Source: CAYNQK01 sp964470375 (GTDB taxonomy: Bacteria > Spirochaetota > Spirochaetia > Treponematales > JBGSOB01). From it: DNA of 26,865 nucleotides. The stretch covers positions 1-26,865 of the forward strand of contig CAYYCP010000046.1 of assembly GCA_964470375.1 (NCBI GenBank), in the 5' to 3' direction. Each line of letters starts with the position of its first letter. The first letter of the stretch is position 1. This document shows positions 8,552-17,900 of this stretch, piece by piece. The notes under the pieces were generated by a model that did no database searches, was not told where the DNA came from, and saw only the letters and a list, made by a program, of their open reading frames with translations. Position numbers and translations under genes: made by a program.

Positions 8552-10897
8552 ATGAGAAAGACAGCCTTATTGGCCCTGGCGGCCGCCCTCTGCCTACGCT
8601 TGGCGGCCGAAACGGAATTCTCGGGCCTTGACCTCTCTCCCGAGAACACCCTCCTCTTCGGGGCCCGAGCCGACATTCCCGGCGGACTGCGCTACCATAG
8701 CCTCTTCGCGGCCAGCCTGCCCGACGGACCTATCGAGCAGCTCACCTTCTACCCCGAGCACATCCAGTTCGTGGACGAGGGGAGAGCCCTTCTCCTCCAG
8801 AACCGCTTCGGCGTATTCAAGACCGATCAGGATCTCGCCAAACTCGCTCCGGTCAAGGGCTATCCCTCCTTCATCAACGGCAGCCAGGTGGTGGACGGCA
8901 AGATCATCGTCACACAGGCCTCGCCCGACGGCCGCTACCTCCTATCGATCCGCCCCATCAAGGCCGCCCACGGCCGGCTGGTCCTCCAGGACGCTCAGAC
9001 CGGCCGCGAAACCACCGTATCTCCCGAGGTGGAATACTCCCTGGATGCCTTCCCGGCTCTCTGGTCGCCGCGCTCGGATTTCTTCTGTTACTCGGCCGCA
9101 GGCAACCTGTACTACTTCTCCATGGAGCATTACCTGGGCAAGCGCGTCCCCGACCAGAAGTACCGATCCCTCGGGCCGGGCCGCATCGCCTCCGTTCGCT
9201 GGAGTGAATCCGGCTACCTCTTCTTCATCAAGGGCCGTAACCTCTACCGCGCCGATCCGCGCGAGTTCTTCACCCGCACCCTCTACAGCCCCGTTCTGCA
9301 CACAGGCGACCCGGTCGGTGAAGTGCCCTTTGCCTTCGACCCCAACTTCGACTCCTTCCACGTCTCGCCCACCGGCGGCCACGTCCTCGTCGTCAAGGAC
9401 GGGCGCTCGCTCTTCCTGCACGAGGTCAAGTCCGACGCCGCCTCCTCAGACGCGGCCCTGATGATGCCCTACCTACGCCTGCCCTCCAACGCCTGCGTCA
9501 AGCGGGTGCTCTGGCCTGCCTTCGGCCCTATCACCGTCTTCGCCGACTTCATCCAGGGCGGCCAGTCGCGCCTCCAGGCCTTCCGCCTTACCGACCCGGA
9601 GATGGAGGCGCCCGGCTACCGCGCCGCCGCGGCGGCGGCCGATCCGGACAAGCCCCTGCCTAGGGGCGTCACCACCCTCCGCCAGACTGCACTGGCCCTG
9701 GACCTTGCCGAGGCCCGCGACATCGCCGTATCGCCGGACGGGACCTCGCTGGCCCTCGCCCTGCCCGGCTCCGTACGTATTCTCTCTTACGCCAATCTAG
9801 CCGAGACCGCATCCTTTCCGGCCGCCTCGCCGCGCCTGGTCCTCTTCCGCAATAAAGACCAACTGGCCGTAGCCGGGGATTCCTTCCTCGAGCTGATCGA
9901 CCTGCCGAGCGGGGCGCGCCGCCTCTTGGCCCTCTCGCAGGCCGAGGCCTACGGCTTCTCCTCCGCCTCGGGCGCTCTGGCTGTCAAGGCCGGTGGCAAG
10001 GCTTGGGTCCGCCAGTCCGACGGCTCCTGGAAAGAGACCGCCGCCTTCGAGGTCAAGCCGGCCAGCACAGCCTCGGACTCCTACCGGGTTTACCTGGACG
10101 AGATATCGCGCGGCTCCTACCGCAACGCCGTCATGATCCGCGCCGTCAAGACCCTCAGGACCAGCAACCTGATAGTACCGCCGGCCCTCGCCTACCAGCC
10201 CTTCCCGGAAAAGGACGATCCTCGCCAGGTGGACGTCTTCAACCACGGCTCGCGCATCCGCCGCCGCGAGGTGGCCTTGGTCTTCGACGCCATGGACGAC
10301 GATGAGGGCCTGACCCGTACCTTGGGCTTGCTGGAGAGCTACGGGATCAAGGCCACTTTCTTCGTCAACGGCGAGTTCATCCGGCGCCATCCGGCCTCGG
10401 CGGCCATGCTGGCGGAATCGGGCCACGAGATAGGCTCGATGTTCTTCGCCACCTTCAACCTGGCCGACAAGGCCTTCGGAGTGGACGCCGAGTTCGTGCG
10501 GCGCGGCCTGGCCCGCAACGAGGACGACTGGTTCGCCGCCACCGGCCGCGAGCTATCGGCCATTTGGCACGCGCCCTTCTACACGGTCAACTCGGATATC
10601 GTCGCGTGGGCCAAGACCCTCAACTACGCCTACATCGGGCGGGATGTGGATCCTCTGGATTGGGTCAGCTCGGCCGATCAGTACCGTTTCCCGGGTATGT
10701 ACCTGGACGCGGCTGCCATCGTAGAGCGCATCATGGAGCGAAAGAAGCCCGGCTCCATCATTCCCGTAAGGCTAGGAATCCCCGAGGGCGGTCGGGGCGA
10801 TTACCTCTACCACCGCCTGGATCTCCTCCTGAACGCCCTCATCGCCGAGGGTTACCAGGTTGTTCCCGTATCGACCCTGATGGACCACGCCAAGTAG
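8552..10897 (+). CDS. Exported beta-propeller protein with a degenerate polysaccharide deacetylase (NodB) domain
   Basis: This 781-residue protein starts with a short signal peptide (MRKTALLALAAALCLRLAAE) and should act outside the cytoplasmic membrane. A Cys lies at residue 14 but the residue before it is Leu, so a lipobox is doubtful. Residues about 25-520 are strand-rich, with repeated segments such as VSPDG and LSPEN, like a WD40/TolB-type propeller. Residues about 570-780 follow the NodB carbohydrate-esterase fold: VALVFDAMDD (Asp579), ATFFVNG, GHEIG (624-628), APFYT, DPLDW, and a closing GYQVVPVSTLM. The second Asp of the TFDD motif, both histidines of HxxxH, the motif 3 Arg and the last His (IIPVRLG) are missing. 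Metal-dependent deacetylation is therefore unlikely, and it may bind glycan instead. GGATGG lies about 8 bp before the ATG. The 55-bp gap upstream holds no clear promoter. Confidence 0.75.
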   Translation: MRKTALLALAAALCLRLAAETEFSGLDLSPENTLLFGARADIPGGLRYHSLFAASLPDGPIEQLTFYPEHIQFVDEGRALLLQNRFGVFKTDQDLAKLAPVKGYPSFINGSQVVDGKIIVTQASPDGRYLLSIRPIKAAHGRLVLQDAQTGRETTVSPEVEYSLDAFPALWSPRSDFFCYSAAGNLYYFSMEHYLGKRVPDQKYRSLGPGRIASVRWSESGYLFFIKGRNLYRADPREFFTRTLYSPVLHTGDPVGEVPFAFDPNFDSFHVSPTGGHVLVVKDGRSLFLHEVKSDAASSDAALMMPYLRLPSNACVKRVLWPAFGPITVFADFIQGGQSRLQAFRLTDPEMEAPGYRAAAAAADPDKPLPRGVTTLRQTALALDLAEARDIAVSPDGTSLALALPGSVRILSYANLAETASFPAASPRLVLFRNKDQLAVAGDSFLELIDLPSGARRLLALSQAEAYGFSSASGALAVKAGGKAWVRQSDGSWKETAAFEVKPASTASDSYRVYLDEISRGSYRNAVMIRAVKTLRTSNLIVPPALAYQPFPEKDDPRQVDVFNHGSRIRRREVALVFDAMDDDEGLTRTLGLLESYGIKATFFVNGEFIRRHPASAAMLAESGHEIGSMFFATFNLADKAFGVDAEFVRRGLARNEDDWFAATGRELSAIWHAPFYTVNSDIVAWAKTLNYAYIGRDVDPLDWVSSADQYRFPGMYLDAAAIVERIMERKKPGSIIPVRLGIPEGGRGDYLYHRLDLLLNALIAEGYQVVPVSTLMDHAK

Positions 10898-10908
10898 GGA
10901 GGACGACC

Positions 10909-13308
10909 ATGGACGCCAGCCGCTTCGAGGTGAGGGCAGAAGAGCTTTCATACTCGTTGAAGCCCGAAGAGATACAGGAGCTCTTGGCTGAGGCCAAACC
11001 CTCCGTGGCGGTCATCCAGCCGCGGGCCCTTGAGGCCATCCGCATGGGCATGGACATCCACGCCAAGGGCTACAATATCTTCGTTTCCGGGGCCCCCGGC
11101 ACAGGTCGGCGGACGGCTGTGCTGTCCCTCCTGGATTCGGGCCCGCGCCAGACCGAGCGAGGCGGAGACTTCGCCTACGTCTGCAATTTCCGCAGCCCCC
11201 TCTGCCCGCGCCTCCTGTCCTTCCCGCGCGGAGAGGCCAGACGATTCAAGAAGGAACTGGCCAGGCTGATAGACAATGCCCAGTCCATGGCCCGCCTGCA
11301 GGCGGAAAGCGACGCCTTCCGCAAGGCCGAGAGCGAGCTGCTCAAGGAGGCCGAGGCCGCCGAGGGCAAGCTGCTGGCGGACTTCGAGGCCGAACTGGAC
11401 CGCAACGGCTTCGCCGTGGTGCAGTCGGGCTCGGAGGACGATAAGAGCACCGACGTGGCCCCTGTCCTGGACGGCAAACCGGTCAGTTTCGAGGAGCTGC
11501 GCGAGCTTGTGGAATCCGGGGCCATGTCCGAGGCCGACTACGATGCCAAACGCGCCCGCTATTACGACTACTCCGACCGGCTCAGGCGGGTCTTCGACGA
11601 CGTGCGCCAGGCGCGCATCGAGTTGGAGGAGAAAGTGCGCCGGGCCCGGGTGGAGATGTTCAAGCCGCGTCTGCAGTCCGAGATAGACTCCCTCATCAAC
11701 CGCCATCAGATCGATGGCGTCAAGCGTTGGCTGCGCGAGTTGGAGCGCGATGTGCTGGCCCATCTGGCCGAGTTCACAAGCTCCGGGGAGGAGGCCGAGG
11801 GCACGCCGCGCGCCCGCCCCTTCAACGCCCGTTATGGGGTCAACGTGGTGGTGGACGCATCCGAATCCGACGGGCGCCCGGTTGTCTTCGCAGACGTGCT
11901 CGCGCCGGCCAGCCTCTTCGGCACCGTGGAATGGACCCAGGAGGACGCTGACGATCCCTTCCCCTGCTACATGCGTGTGCGCCCGGGCTCGCTTTTGGAA
12001 GCCTCGGGCGGTTTCCTCATCCTCAAGGCTGAGGACATCGTGCAGGAGGAGGAGTCCTGGCCCATCCTCAAGCACGTCCTCCAGACCGGACGCCTGGAGA
12101 TCCAAGCCCAGGCCGGCCCCCTCGGACCGGCCCCCTCGGGGGTGCGCCCGGAGCCTGTGCCCATCGACCTCAAGGTTGTCATGATAGGCAACGAGCAGTC
12201 GTACGACGCTCTCTTTCAGGGCGATCAGGATTTTCAGAAGCTCTTCAAGGTCTGCGCCGAGTTCGATTCAAGCATGCCGCGCGACCGGACATCCACCGTC
12301 AATAGCCTAGCCTTCATGCTTAAGGTCGTCGACGACGAGGGCTTGGCGCCCCTCTCCTTGGAGGGTATGGCGGCTATCCTGGAACAATCCGTGCGCCAGG
12401 CCGAGTACCGCACGCGCTACTCGGCCCGCCTCTCGCGCCTGGCCGACCTCCTGCGCGAGGCCGACTATCAGGCCCGCCGGGCCGGCAAGGCCAGCATAGG
12501 CGCGGAGGAGGTGGCCGGAGCCGTCGAGCGCCGCTCCTACCTTTCCTCGCTGCCGGAGGAGAAGCTGGGACAAATGATCCTCTCCGGCGAAATCGTCCTC
12601 GCGGTGTCAGGCTCGGCGGTCGGGCGGGTCAACGGCCTGGCCGTCCACGACCGCGGTTACTACGCCTTCGGCATGCCGGCGGTCATATCGGCCCAGGTGT
12701 CCCCGGGCGCTTCCGGGGTCATCAACATAGAAGGCGAGTCCGGTCTGTCCGGCGAGATCTACGACAAGGCCGTGCTGATCGTGGAAGGCTTCCTGCGCAG
12801 CCGCTATGCCCGGGAATTCCCGCTGTCCATCACCGCCAGCATCTGCTTCGAGCAGTCCTACACCGCCGTTGAGGGCGACTCGGCCTCCTCCACCGCCGTG
12901 TATGCCCTGCTCTCGGCCATCGCCGACGTCCCGCTCAGGCAGGACGTGGCCGTGACCGGCTCGGTCAACCAGATGGGCCAGATCCAGCCCGTAGGAGGGG
13001 TGACCGAGAAAGTCGAGGGCTTCTTTAGCATCTGCAGCAAGGCCGGTTTCACCGGCTCCCAGGGGGTGATGCTGCCGCGACAGAACGTCATCAATTTGAC
13101 GCTTTCGCGGCAAGTCCAGGAGGCTGTGCGGGCCGGGCGCTTCCACATTTGGGCGGTTTCCAGCATCGACGAGGGCGTAGCCGTACTGACCGGCCAGGAT
13201 CCCGGGCAGCGCCAGCACGACGGCTCCTTCCCAAAGGGCAGCTTCAACGCCAGGGTCCAGGACTCCTTGCGATCCATGGCCGAACTGATGCGTCGCTACG
13301 CCTCCTGA
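10909..13308 (+). CDS. Lon-family (LonB/LonC-like, AAA_32-type) protease
   Basis: This 799-residue protease probably degrades selected or damaged cytoplasmic proteins. The P-loop is GAPGTGRRT (61-69) with Arg67 in place of the Walker A lysine. I recall the same Arg in AAA_32-type Lon relatives, so it may be a family trait; ATP use is uncertain. Residues about 95-300 form a long helical coiled-coil insertion. The C-terminal Lon protease domain has the Ser-Lys dyad: Ser658 in EGDSAS and Lys701 in GGVTEKVEG, 43 residues apart as in E. coli Lon (S679/K722). The ATG at 10909 follows AGGGAGGA at ideal distance and lies 11 bp after the deacetylase-like gene, suggesting one transcript. The open frame extends further upstream, but that part only shadows the previous gene. 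There is no LAN domain of classical LonA. Confidence 0.9.
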   Translation: MDASRFEVRAEELSYSLKPEEIQELLAEAKPSVAVIQPRALEAIRMGMDIHAKGYNIFVSGAPGTGRRTAVLSLLDSGPRQTERGGDFAYVCNFRSPLCPRLLSFPRGEARRFKKELARLIDNAQSMARLQAESDAFRKAESELLKEAEAAEGKLLADFEAELDRNGFAVVQSGSEDDKSTDVAPVLDGKPVSFEELRELVESGAMSEADYDAKRARYYDYSDRLRRVFDDVRQARIELEEKVRRARVEMFKPRLQSEIDSLINRHQIDGVKRWLRELERDVLAHLAEFTSSGEEAEGTPRARPFNARYGVNVVVDASESDGRPVVFADVLAPASLFGTVEWTQEDADDPFPCYMRVRPGSLLEASGGFLILKAEDIVQEEESWPILKHVLQTGRLEIQAQAGPLGPAPSGVRPEPVPIDLKVVMIGNEQSYDALFQGDQDFQKLFKVCAEFDSSMPRDRTSTVNSLAFMLKVVDDEGLAPLSLEGMAAILEQSVRQAEYRTRYSARLSRLADLLREADYQARRAGKASIGAEEVAGAVERRSYLSSLPEEKLGQMILSGEIVLAVSGSAVGRVNGLAVHDRGYYAFGMPAVISAQVSPGASGVINIEGESGLSGEIYDKAVLIVEGFLRSRYAREFPLSITASICFEQSYTAVEGDSASSTAVYALLSAIADVPLRQDVAVTGSVNQMGQIQPVGGVTEKVEGFFSICSKAGFTGSQGVMLPRQNVINLTLSRQVQEAVRAGRFHIWAVSSIDEGVAVLTGQDPGQRQHDGSFPKGSFNARVQDSLRSMAELMRRYAS

Positions 13309-13311
13309 TCC

Positions 13312-13354
13312 CCGCCCGCCCCCCAGGATCTGGACACTCCGGACTTGCGGGCGG
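13312..13354. repeat. 8-bp inverted repeat between the Lon-like gene and the next promoter
   Basis: CCGCCCGC (13312-13319) and GCGGGCGG (13347-13354) are perfect reverse complements, 27 nt apart. The right arm overlaps the -35 hexamer of the next promoter. No T-run follows, so this is not a standard factor-independent terminator. It could be a regulatory site or a weak mRNA end structure. GC-rich sequence makes chance matches fairly easy. Confidence 0.3.
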
Positions 13355-13374
13355 AGTGATGGCCGGTTTATACT
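13345..13374 (+). promoter_or_regulatory. Putative sigma70 promoter of the GHKL-HDOD gene
   Basis: TTGCGG (13345-13350), an 18-bp spacer and TATACT (13369-13374) form a good promoter in the 144-bp gap 13309-13452. Transcription would begin near 13381, which excludes the upstream in-frame GTG at 13375 as a start and supports ATG 13453. Confidence 0.55.
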
Positions 13375-13452
13375 GTGACCGAGGCGTGCATGGAGAGCCT
13401 TTACTCCCCGCCGCCAGAGCATCGATGCGATAGAGAAAGTAGGGACTCGAGC

Positions 13453-14943
13453 ATGCCCGAGCTAGTCGTCGACGCGGCCAAGATCAAAAAGGCCGCCCAC
13501 AACGCTATTCCCCTTACCATCACCACCTACACCCTACCCCATGAGATCGAGATCTACATGGAGGAGGTCCTAGATGTCTTCCTGTCCGAGATAGGCCAAA
13601 AGAAGCTCAAGGACTACTTGGTCTATTGCATGCGCGAGCTGGCCGTCAACGCCAAGAAGGCCAATACCAAGCGGGTTTATTTCCAGGAGTGCTCGCTGGA
13701 CATAGACGACCCGGTAGAGTACGAGGAGGGCATGCGGGCATTCAAGCAGCAGACCCTGGACAATATCAACCACTACCTGGCCCTGCAGAAGGAGGCCGGG
13801 CTGTATATCAAGCTGATGTTCCAGGCTAAGGGCTCCAACATCATCCTGGAGGTGCGCAACAACTCCGAGATCAACAAGATGGAGTACGTGCGCATCCATG
13901 ACAAGCTGGCCCGTGCCCGCGCTTACGATTCGCTGGAGGAGGTGATGGGCCAGGTGGTTGACTCCACCGAGGGCGCCGGCCTGGGCCTGGTCATCCTGAT
14001 CCTGATGCTCAAGAAGATCGGCCTGGACGAGGACTGTTTCGACATCTGGGCCGAGAACAAGGAAACCGTGGCGCGTATCACCATCCCGGTCGCCTCGGCC
14101 AAGATCGAGAGCCTGTCGCTGCTCTCGGACGAAGTGGTGCGCCAGATCAACCGCCTGCCTCACTTCCCGGAGAATGTAGCCGATGTGCAGCGCCTCATCT
14201 CCGACCCTAAGACCCAGATGGTGGACATCGCCCGGCGCATTGCCATGGATCCGGCCATGACCGGCGAACTGCTGCGAATGGTCAACAGCGCCCAGTTCAT
14301 GCTCTCCAAGAAGGTCGACTCGATAGCCGAGGCGGTCAAGCTGGTGGGCCTGCGGGGGATCAAGAATCTTCTTTACTCCTACGGCACCCAACGCGTCCTG
14401 GGCGGAGAGGACAGCCAGGAAAAGCGCGAGCTTTGGCAGCACAGCTACCGCACGGCCTTTTATGCCTACAACTTGACCCGCAATTTCAAACCCCAGAAAA
14501 AGGCCCTCCTCGACGACGTCTATGCCGGCGGCATGCTGCACGACATGGGTAAAATCGTCTTTTCCACCATCCACCCCGAGCTCCTGGAGCACATCGAGGA
14601 ATTCTGCGTACGCAAGGGCATCGCCGCGCAGGTTTTCGAGCAGCTCTCGGCCGGCATGCACCACGCCGAGATCGGGGCGCGCATCGCCGAGAAGTGGAAT
14701 TTCCCGGAGACCCTGGTGGCCGCCATCCGCTACCACCACGAGCCGGCCCTCAGCCAGGAGCACCGCGAGATCGTCAACGCCGTCTACCTGGCCAACTCCA
14801 TGACCGAATACGAAGCTGGCGAGATGAGCTTCGATCAGTTCGACCGCGGCGCCCTGGCGGATTATGGGATAGGCAATGAGGCCCAGCTCCAGAAAATCAT
14901 CTCCCAGTTCGACGCCGGCTTCAAGCTGGAGTCGAGCAGCTAG
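13453..14943 (+). CDS. GHKL-ATPase/HDOD fusion, signalling output protein
   Basis: This 496-residue protein joins a histidine-kinase-type ATP-binding fold to an HDOD domain. The N-terminal 215 residues contain an N-box (RELAVNAKKAN, Asn66), a weak second motif (VRNNSEI) and a G-box EGAGLGL (173-179). No phosphoacceptor H-box is visible, so it is not a typical histidine kinase. The HDOD part begins near LPHFPENV and includes LLRMVNSAQF and the HD-like GMLHDMGK (His363-Asp364). A second cluster is HHAEIGARIAEKWNFP, then RYHHEP. The final HD-family Asp position reads LAN, so phosphohydrolase activity is doubtful. HDOD proteins usually act as signalling outputs, often near c-di-GMP circuits such as the EAL gene here. 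AGGGA stands about 9 bp before ATG 13453. Confidence 0.85.
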   Translation: MPELVVDAAKIKKAAHNAIPLTITTYTLPHEIEIYMEEVLDVFLSEIGQKKLKDYLVYCMRELAVNAKKANTKRVYFQECSLDIDDPVEYEEGMRAFKQQTLDNINHYLALQKEAGLYIKLMFQAKGSNIILEVRNNSEINKMEYVRIHDKLARARAYDSLEEVMGQVVDSTEGAGLGLVILILMLKKIGLDEDCFDIWAENKETVARITIPVASAKIESLSLLSDEVVRQINRLPHFPENVADVQRLISDPKTQMVDIARRIAMDPAMTGELLRMVNSAQFMLSKKVDSIAEAVKLVGLRGIKNLLYSYGTQRVLGGEDSQEKRELWQHSYRTAFYAYNLTRNFKPQKKALLDDVYAGGMLHDMGKIVFSTIHPELLEHIEEFCVRKGIAAQVFEQLSAGMHHAEIGARIAEKWNFPETLVAAIRYHHEPALSQEHREIVNAVYLANSMTEYEAGEMSFDQFDRGALADYGIGNEAQLQKIISQFDAGFKLESSS

Positions 14944-14959
14944 ACCGGCCGCGAACGCC

Positions 14960-14987
14960 TTGACATCTTCAGGACTCCGCCTACACT
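14960..14987 (+). promoter_or_regulatory. Strong sigma70 promoter of the TPR/C39 gene, apparently leaderless
   Basis: TTGACA (14960-14965, perfect), a 16-bp spacer and TACACT (14982-14987) lie directly before ATG 14997. Transcription should start near 14994, leaving a leader of only a few nucleotides with no room for a Shine-Dalgarno sequence. Confidence 0.6.
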
Positions 14988-14996
14988 GCAGATAGT

Positions 14997-17900
14997 ATGC
15001 CGAAATACATCGATAAAGCCATTTTCGACCGCCATTACGAGTCCTTGCGCTTCCTGGACGCCCATGCGGCCTTCGGTGCCTTCCTGCAACCGGGCAGGTC
15101 CGCCGATCTCGACGATCCTGATGATTGCGTGCTCCTTGCCCGCCTTTCCCTGAGGCTGGGCGGGGAATCCCTTTACCGCGAGTTCATCACTCGTGCCGTC
15201 GAGCTTGCTCCGGATGATCTGGCGGTGCGCTATCACTCGCTCTCAGCCGGAATGCGCGGGAAATCCATTCTCTGCTACCTCGAGGAATATGTAGCGCTTC
15301 CCCCGCTCGATGAGCGTGATCCGGCTATGGCCGCCGGCTGGAAGGCCGGAGCGGCGATGGCCTATGCCAGCATAAGGGACTTCGGCGCCGCCAGAGAATG
15401 CCTGGCCGCGGCCAGGCGGCTGGGCGTCGACGTCTGGTACATTGACGCATGCGAAGCCCAAGTCCTGTGCTTCGCCGGGGACTGGGAGGGGGCTTGGGCG
15501 GCGGCTTTGCCGGCGATCGATGCCCGCCCTGGCTATTATCTCTCGCTGGCCGCCCTGCGCGCGGCCGGCTTCAGGACCGGACGCCTAGAAGAAGCCGCCG
15601 CCCTGGCCCTTCGCGGCGCGGAATCGAACCAATCCTGGGAGAGCTCGGCCGAGCGGCACCGCTTCCTCTGCCTGGCCGCGGAGCGCTTTCCCGATCTTGA
15701 GGCATCGGAGAACTTTCCCTTGCGCGGAGACTGGGCCGAACGGGCCGCAACCGAGGCGCCTTTGGCGGATGGCGACACAGCCGTCCTCCTGGAGTACATG
15801 CGCGCGGACGAGAGGATCGTGCGAGGGGATTACACCGGCCTCTCCGCCCTGCCGGAGACCGTGCCGCATCCCTTCATCTCGGCGATCAAGCGCAGGGCCG
15901 CCGCCTGTCCGGAAGCCGGCCGGCTCATCCTTCCCCACCGGCCCCTGACCCAGGGCTGGAACGAATGCCTGCCCACCAGCGTGGCCGTAGCCCTAGGAGC
16001 GGTCGGCTTGGAGATCGACCCGAAAGCATTTGCGGCGGCGGTAACCGGTGCCGGCACGGGTTTACTGGACGCGCGCGACTGGCTCCGGGGCCTCGGAGTG
16101 GAGAGCCTCTTCTTCTCCGTAGCCCCCGCCACGGCCCGCGCCCTCATCCGCGCGGGCGCGCCCTTCGTGGTGGCCATGCAGAACGATATGATCTCCCACG
16201 CCTACGCGGCCGTGGGCCTTGACGAGGCCGCCGACCTCCTCATCCTGCACGACCCAGCCGGCGAACGCTACGACTACGTCCTCCTGGAGGGCGACGACGA
16301 GCCTTTCGGCTCGGATGCGATCGGCATGGCCTTTGTCGCTTCCGACGCCCCCGATCCTCGCCCCCACCTTCCGGAGTCCGGGAGGGCCGAAGCCTGGCTG
16401 GAGTTCTGGAGGACCTGGCAAGCCGCCGGGCTCAAGGAGGCCAAGGCCTTCCTGGAAAGCCATGGACCTGCCGAAGGAACCGACTGGGGCCTACGCGCCC
16501 GGGCGGCCCTGGCAGCAGCCTCCGGAGAGGCCGCCAAGGCCATCGGATGGATGGAGGAGCTCCGGAAGGCGCGCCCGGGCTGCCCGGTCATCAAGAAGGA
16601 GCTCTTCGAGTGCCTCCTGGCCATCGGAGATGCTAAGCGCGCCATGGAGACCGCCCGTGGCCTCTTGTCAGAGAGCCGCAGCCCCGGCCGGGAGCTTTCC
16701 CAGCCCTGGGACTATGTACCCCCGGCCGTTATGGTGTGCTGCGCCGAATATATCTCGCGCTCGGAACCCGCTCCCGCCCCCCTCGCTACGGCCGCTCTCC
16801 ACGAATGCATCGCCAGGGCGCCACTCTTCGCGCCGGCCTACGCCGCCATGGCCCGCATAAGGATGACCAAGGGCTCGATTGCGGCAGCCGCCTTGCCGGC
16901 GCGCATCGCAGCCGCCCTCGCCCCGGAGAACCCCCAGATCGCCTGGGTCGCGGCGGAGGCCCTCCTCAGGAATTCGGGCTGGCGCGATGCCTCGGTCTGG
17001 CTGGAGCGGAGCTGCCGCCAGATCCTGGGAAAGAAGGACCTGGCCCAGATGTGCTTCGCGGCCAGGGATTTCTGCTCCACAGCGAGCCTGCCGGATATAG
17101 CCGAATCCTTTTCCCGCATGGCCGTCGAGGGCTGGCCGGACGATCCCCTTGTCCTCTCCGAACGAGCCTCAGCCCTGGCGGCCGAAGGAGACCTGGCCGG
17201 CGCCGATGCCCTGGCCGCCCGCCTGAGCATCGGCATGGGCGGCGGAGCCGGCGATCCGGGCGCCCGCATCCACGCCCTGAGGACCGCGGTCAGGCTTGCC
17301 CGCGCGCGGGGCGGGCTCACGGCGGCGAAGGCCCTCCTGGAGGAGTGGAATAAGGCCGAGCCCCTCCAGGCCGAGGCCCTTACCCGCCTCCTCGAGGTGG
17401 AGGAATGGATCGCTGGCCCCGAGGCAGCCCTGAACTCAGCGCACCGGCGCTACACCGCGTACCCCATGGACGAGGGCGTGCGGAACGCTCTCTACTACCT
17501 GATCCTCCGTCTCCGCGGGCAGGAGGCCGGCCTGGCCTTCCTGCGGGAGGCCCTGGATAGGGATCCCTGGGACGCCTGGATCATGCGCGAGATCGGCCTG
17601 ACCGAAATGGCAAGAGCCCAAACCCTCCCGACGCGGCAGCGCTCCCAGGCCATCGAATCGGCAGCCGCATACCTGGCCGCCTCCCTCTCCATAGACCCCA
17701 CCGCCCCGGCCAACGGCTTCCTGGCGGCCGCCCTGGCTCAGGCCCGAGGGGCGATGGAGGAGGCAGTCGGCCACATCACCGCCGTCATAGCCCAAAACCC
17801 CTGGAACGCCTCAATCGTCGCCCAAGCCGGTACCTTCATGAATGGCCTCGGCATGGAAAAGCGTGAGCTCTTCATCTCCTCCATCGAAAAAGCCCTCGGC

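Noticed and set aside
10564..10908. Upstream extension of the Lon-like open frame
   Set aside because: It lies inside the deacetylase-like gene, and ATG 10909 has an ideal Shine-Dalgarno and begins the conserved protein.
10948..12105. Long antisense open frame (385 codons) opposite the Lon-like gene
   Set aside because: Same GC-bias effect; the translation is low-complexity Gly/Leu/His-rich and the plus strand codes for a clear protease.
13570..14763. Long antisense open frame (397 codons) opposite the GHKL-HDOD gene
   Set aside because: In GC-rich DNA with GC-biased third codon positions, antisense frames stay open by chance. Its translation has no recognisable domain, while the plus strand has clear motifs.
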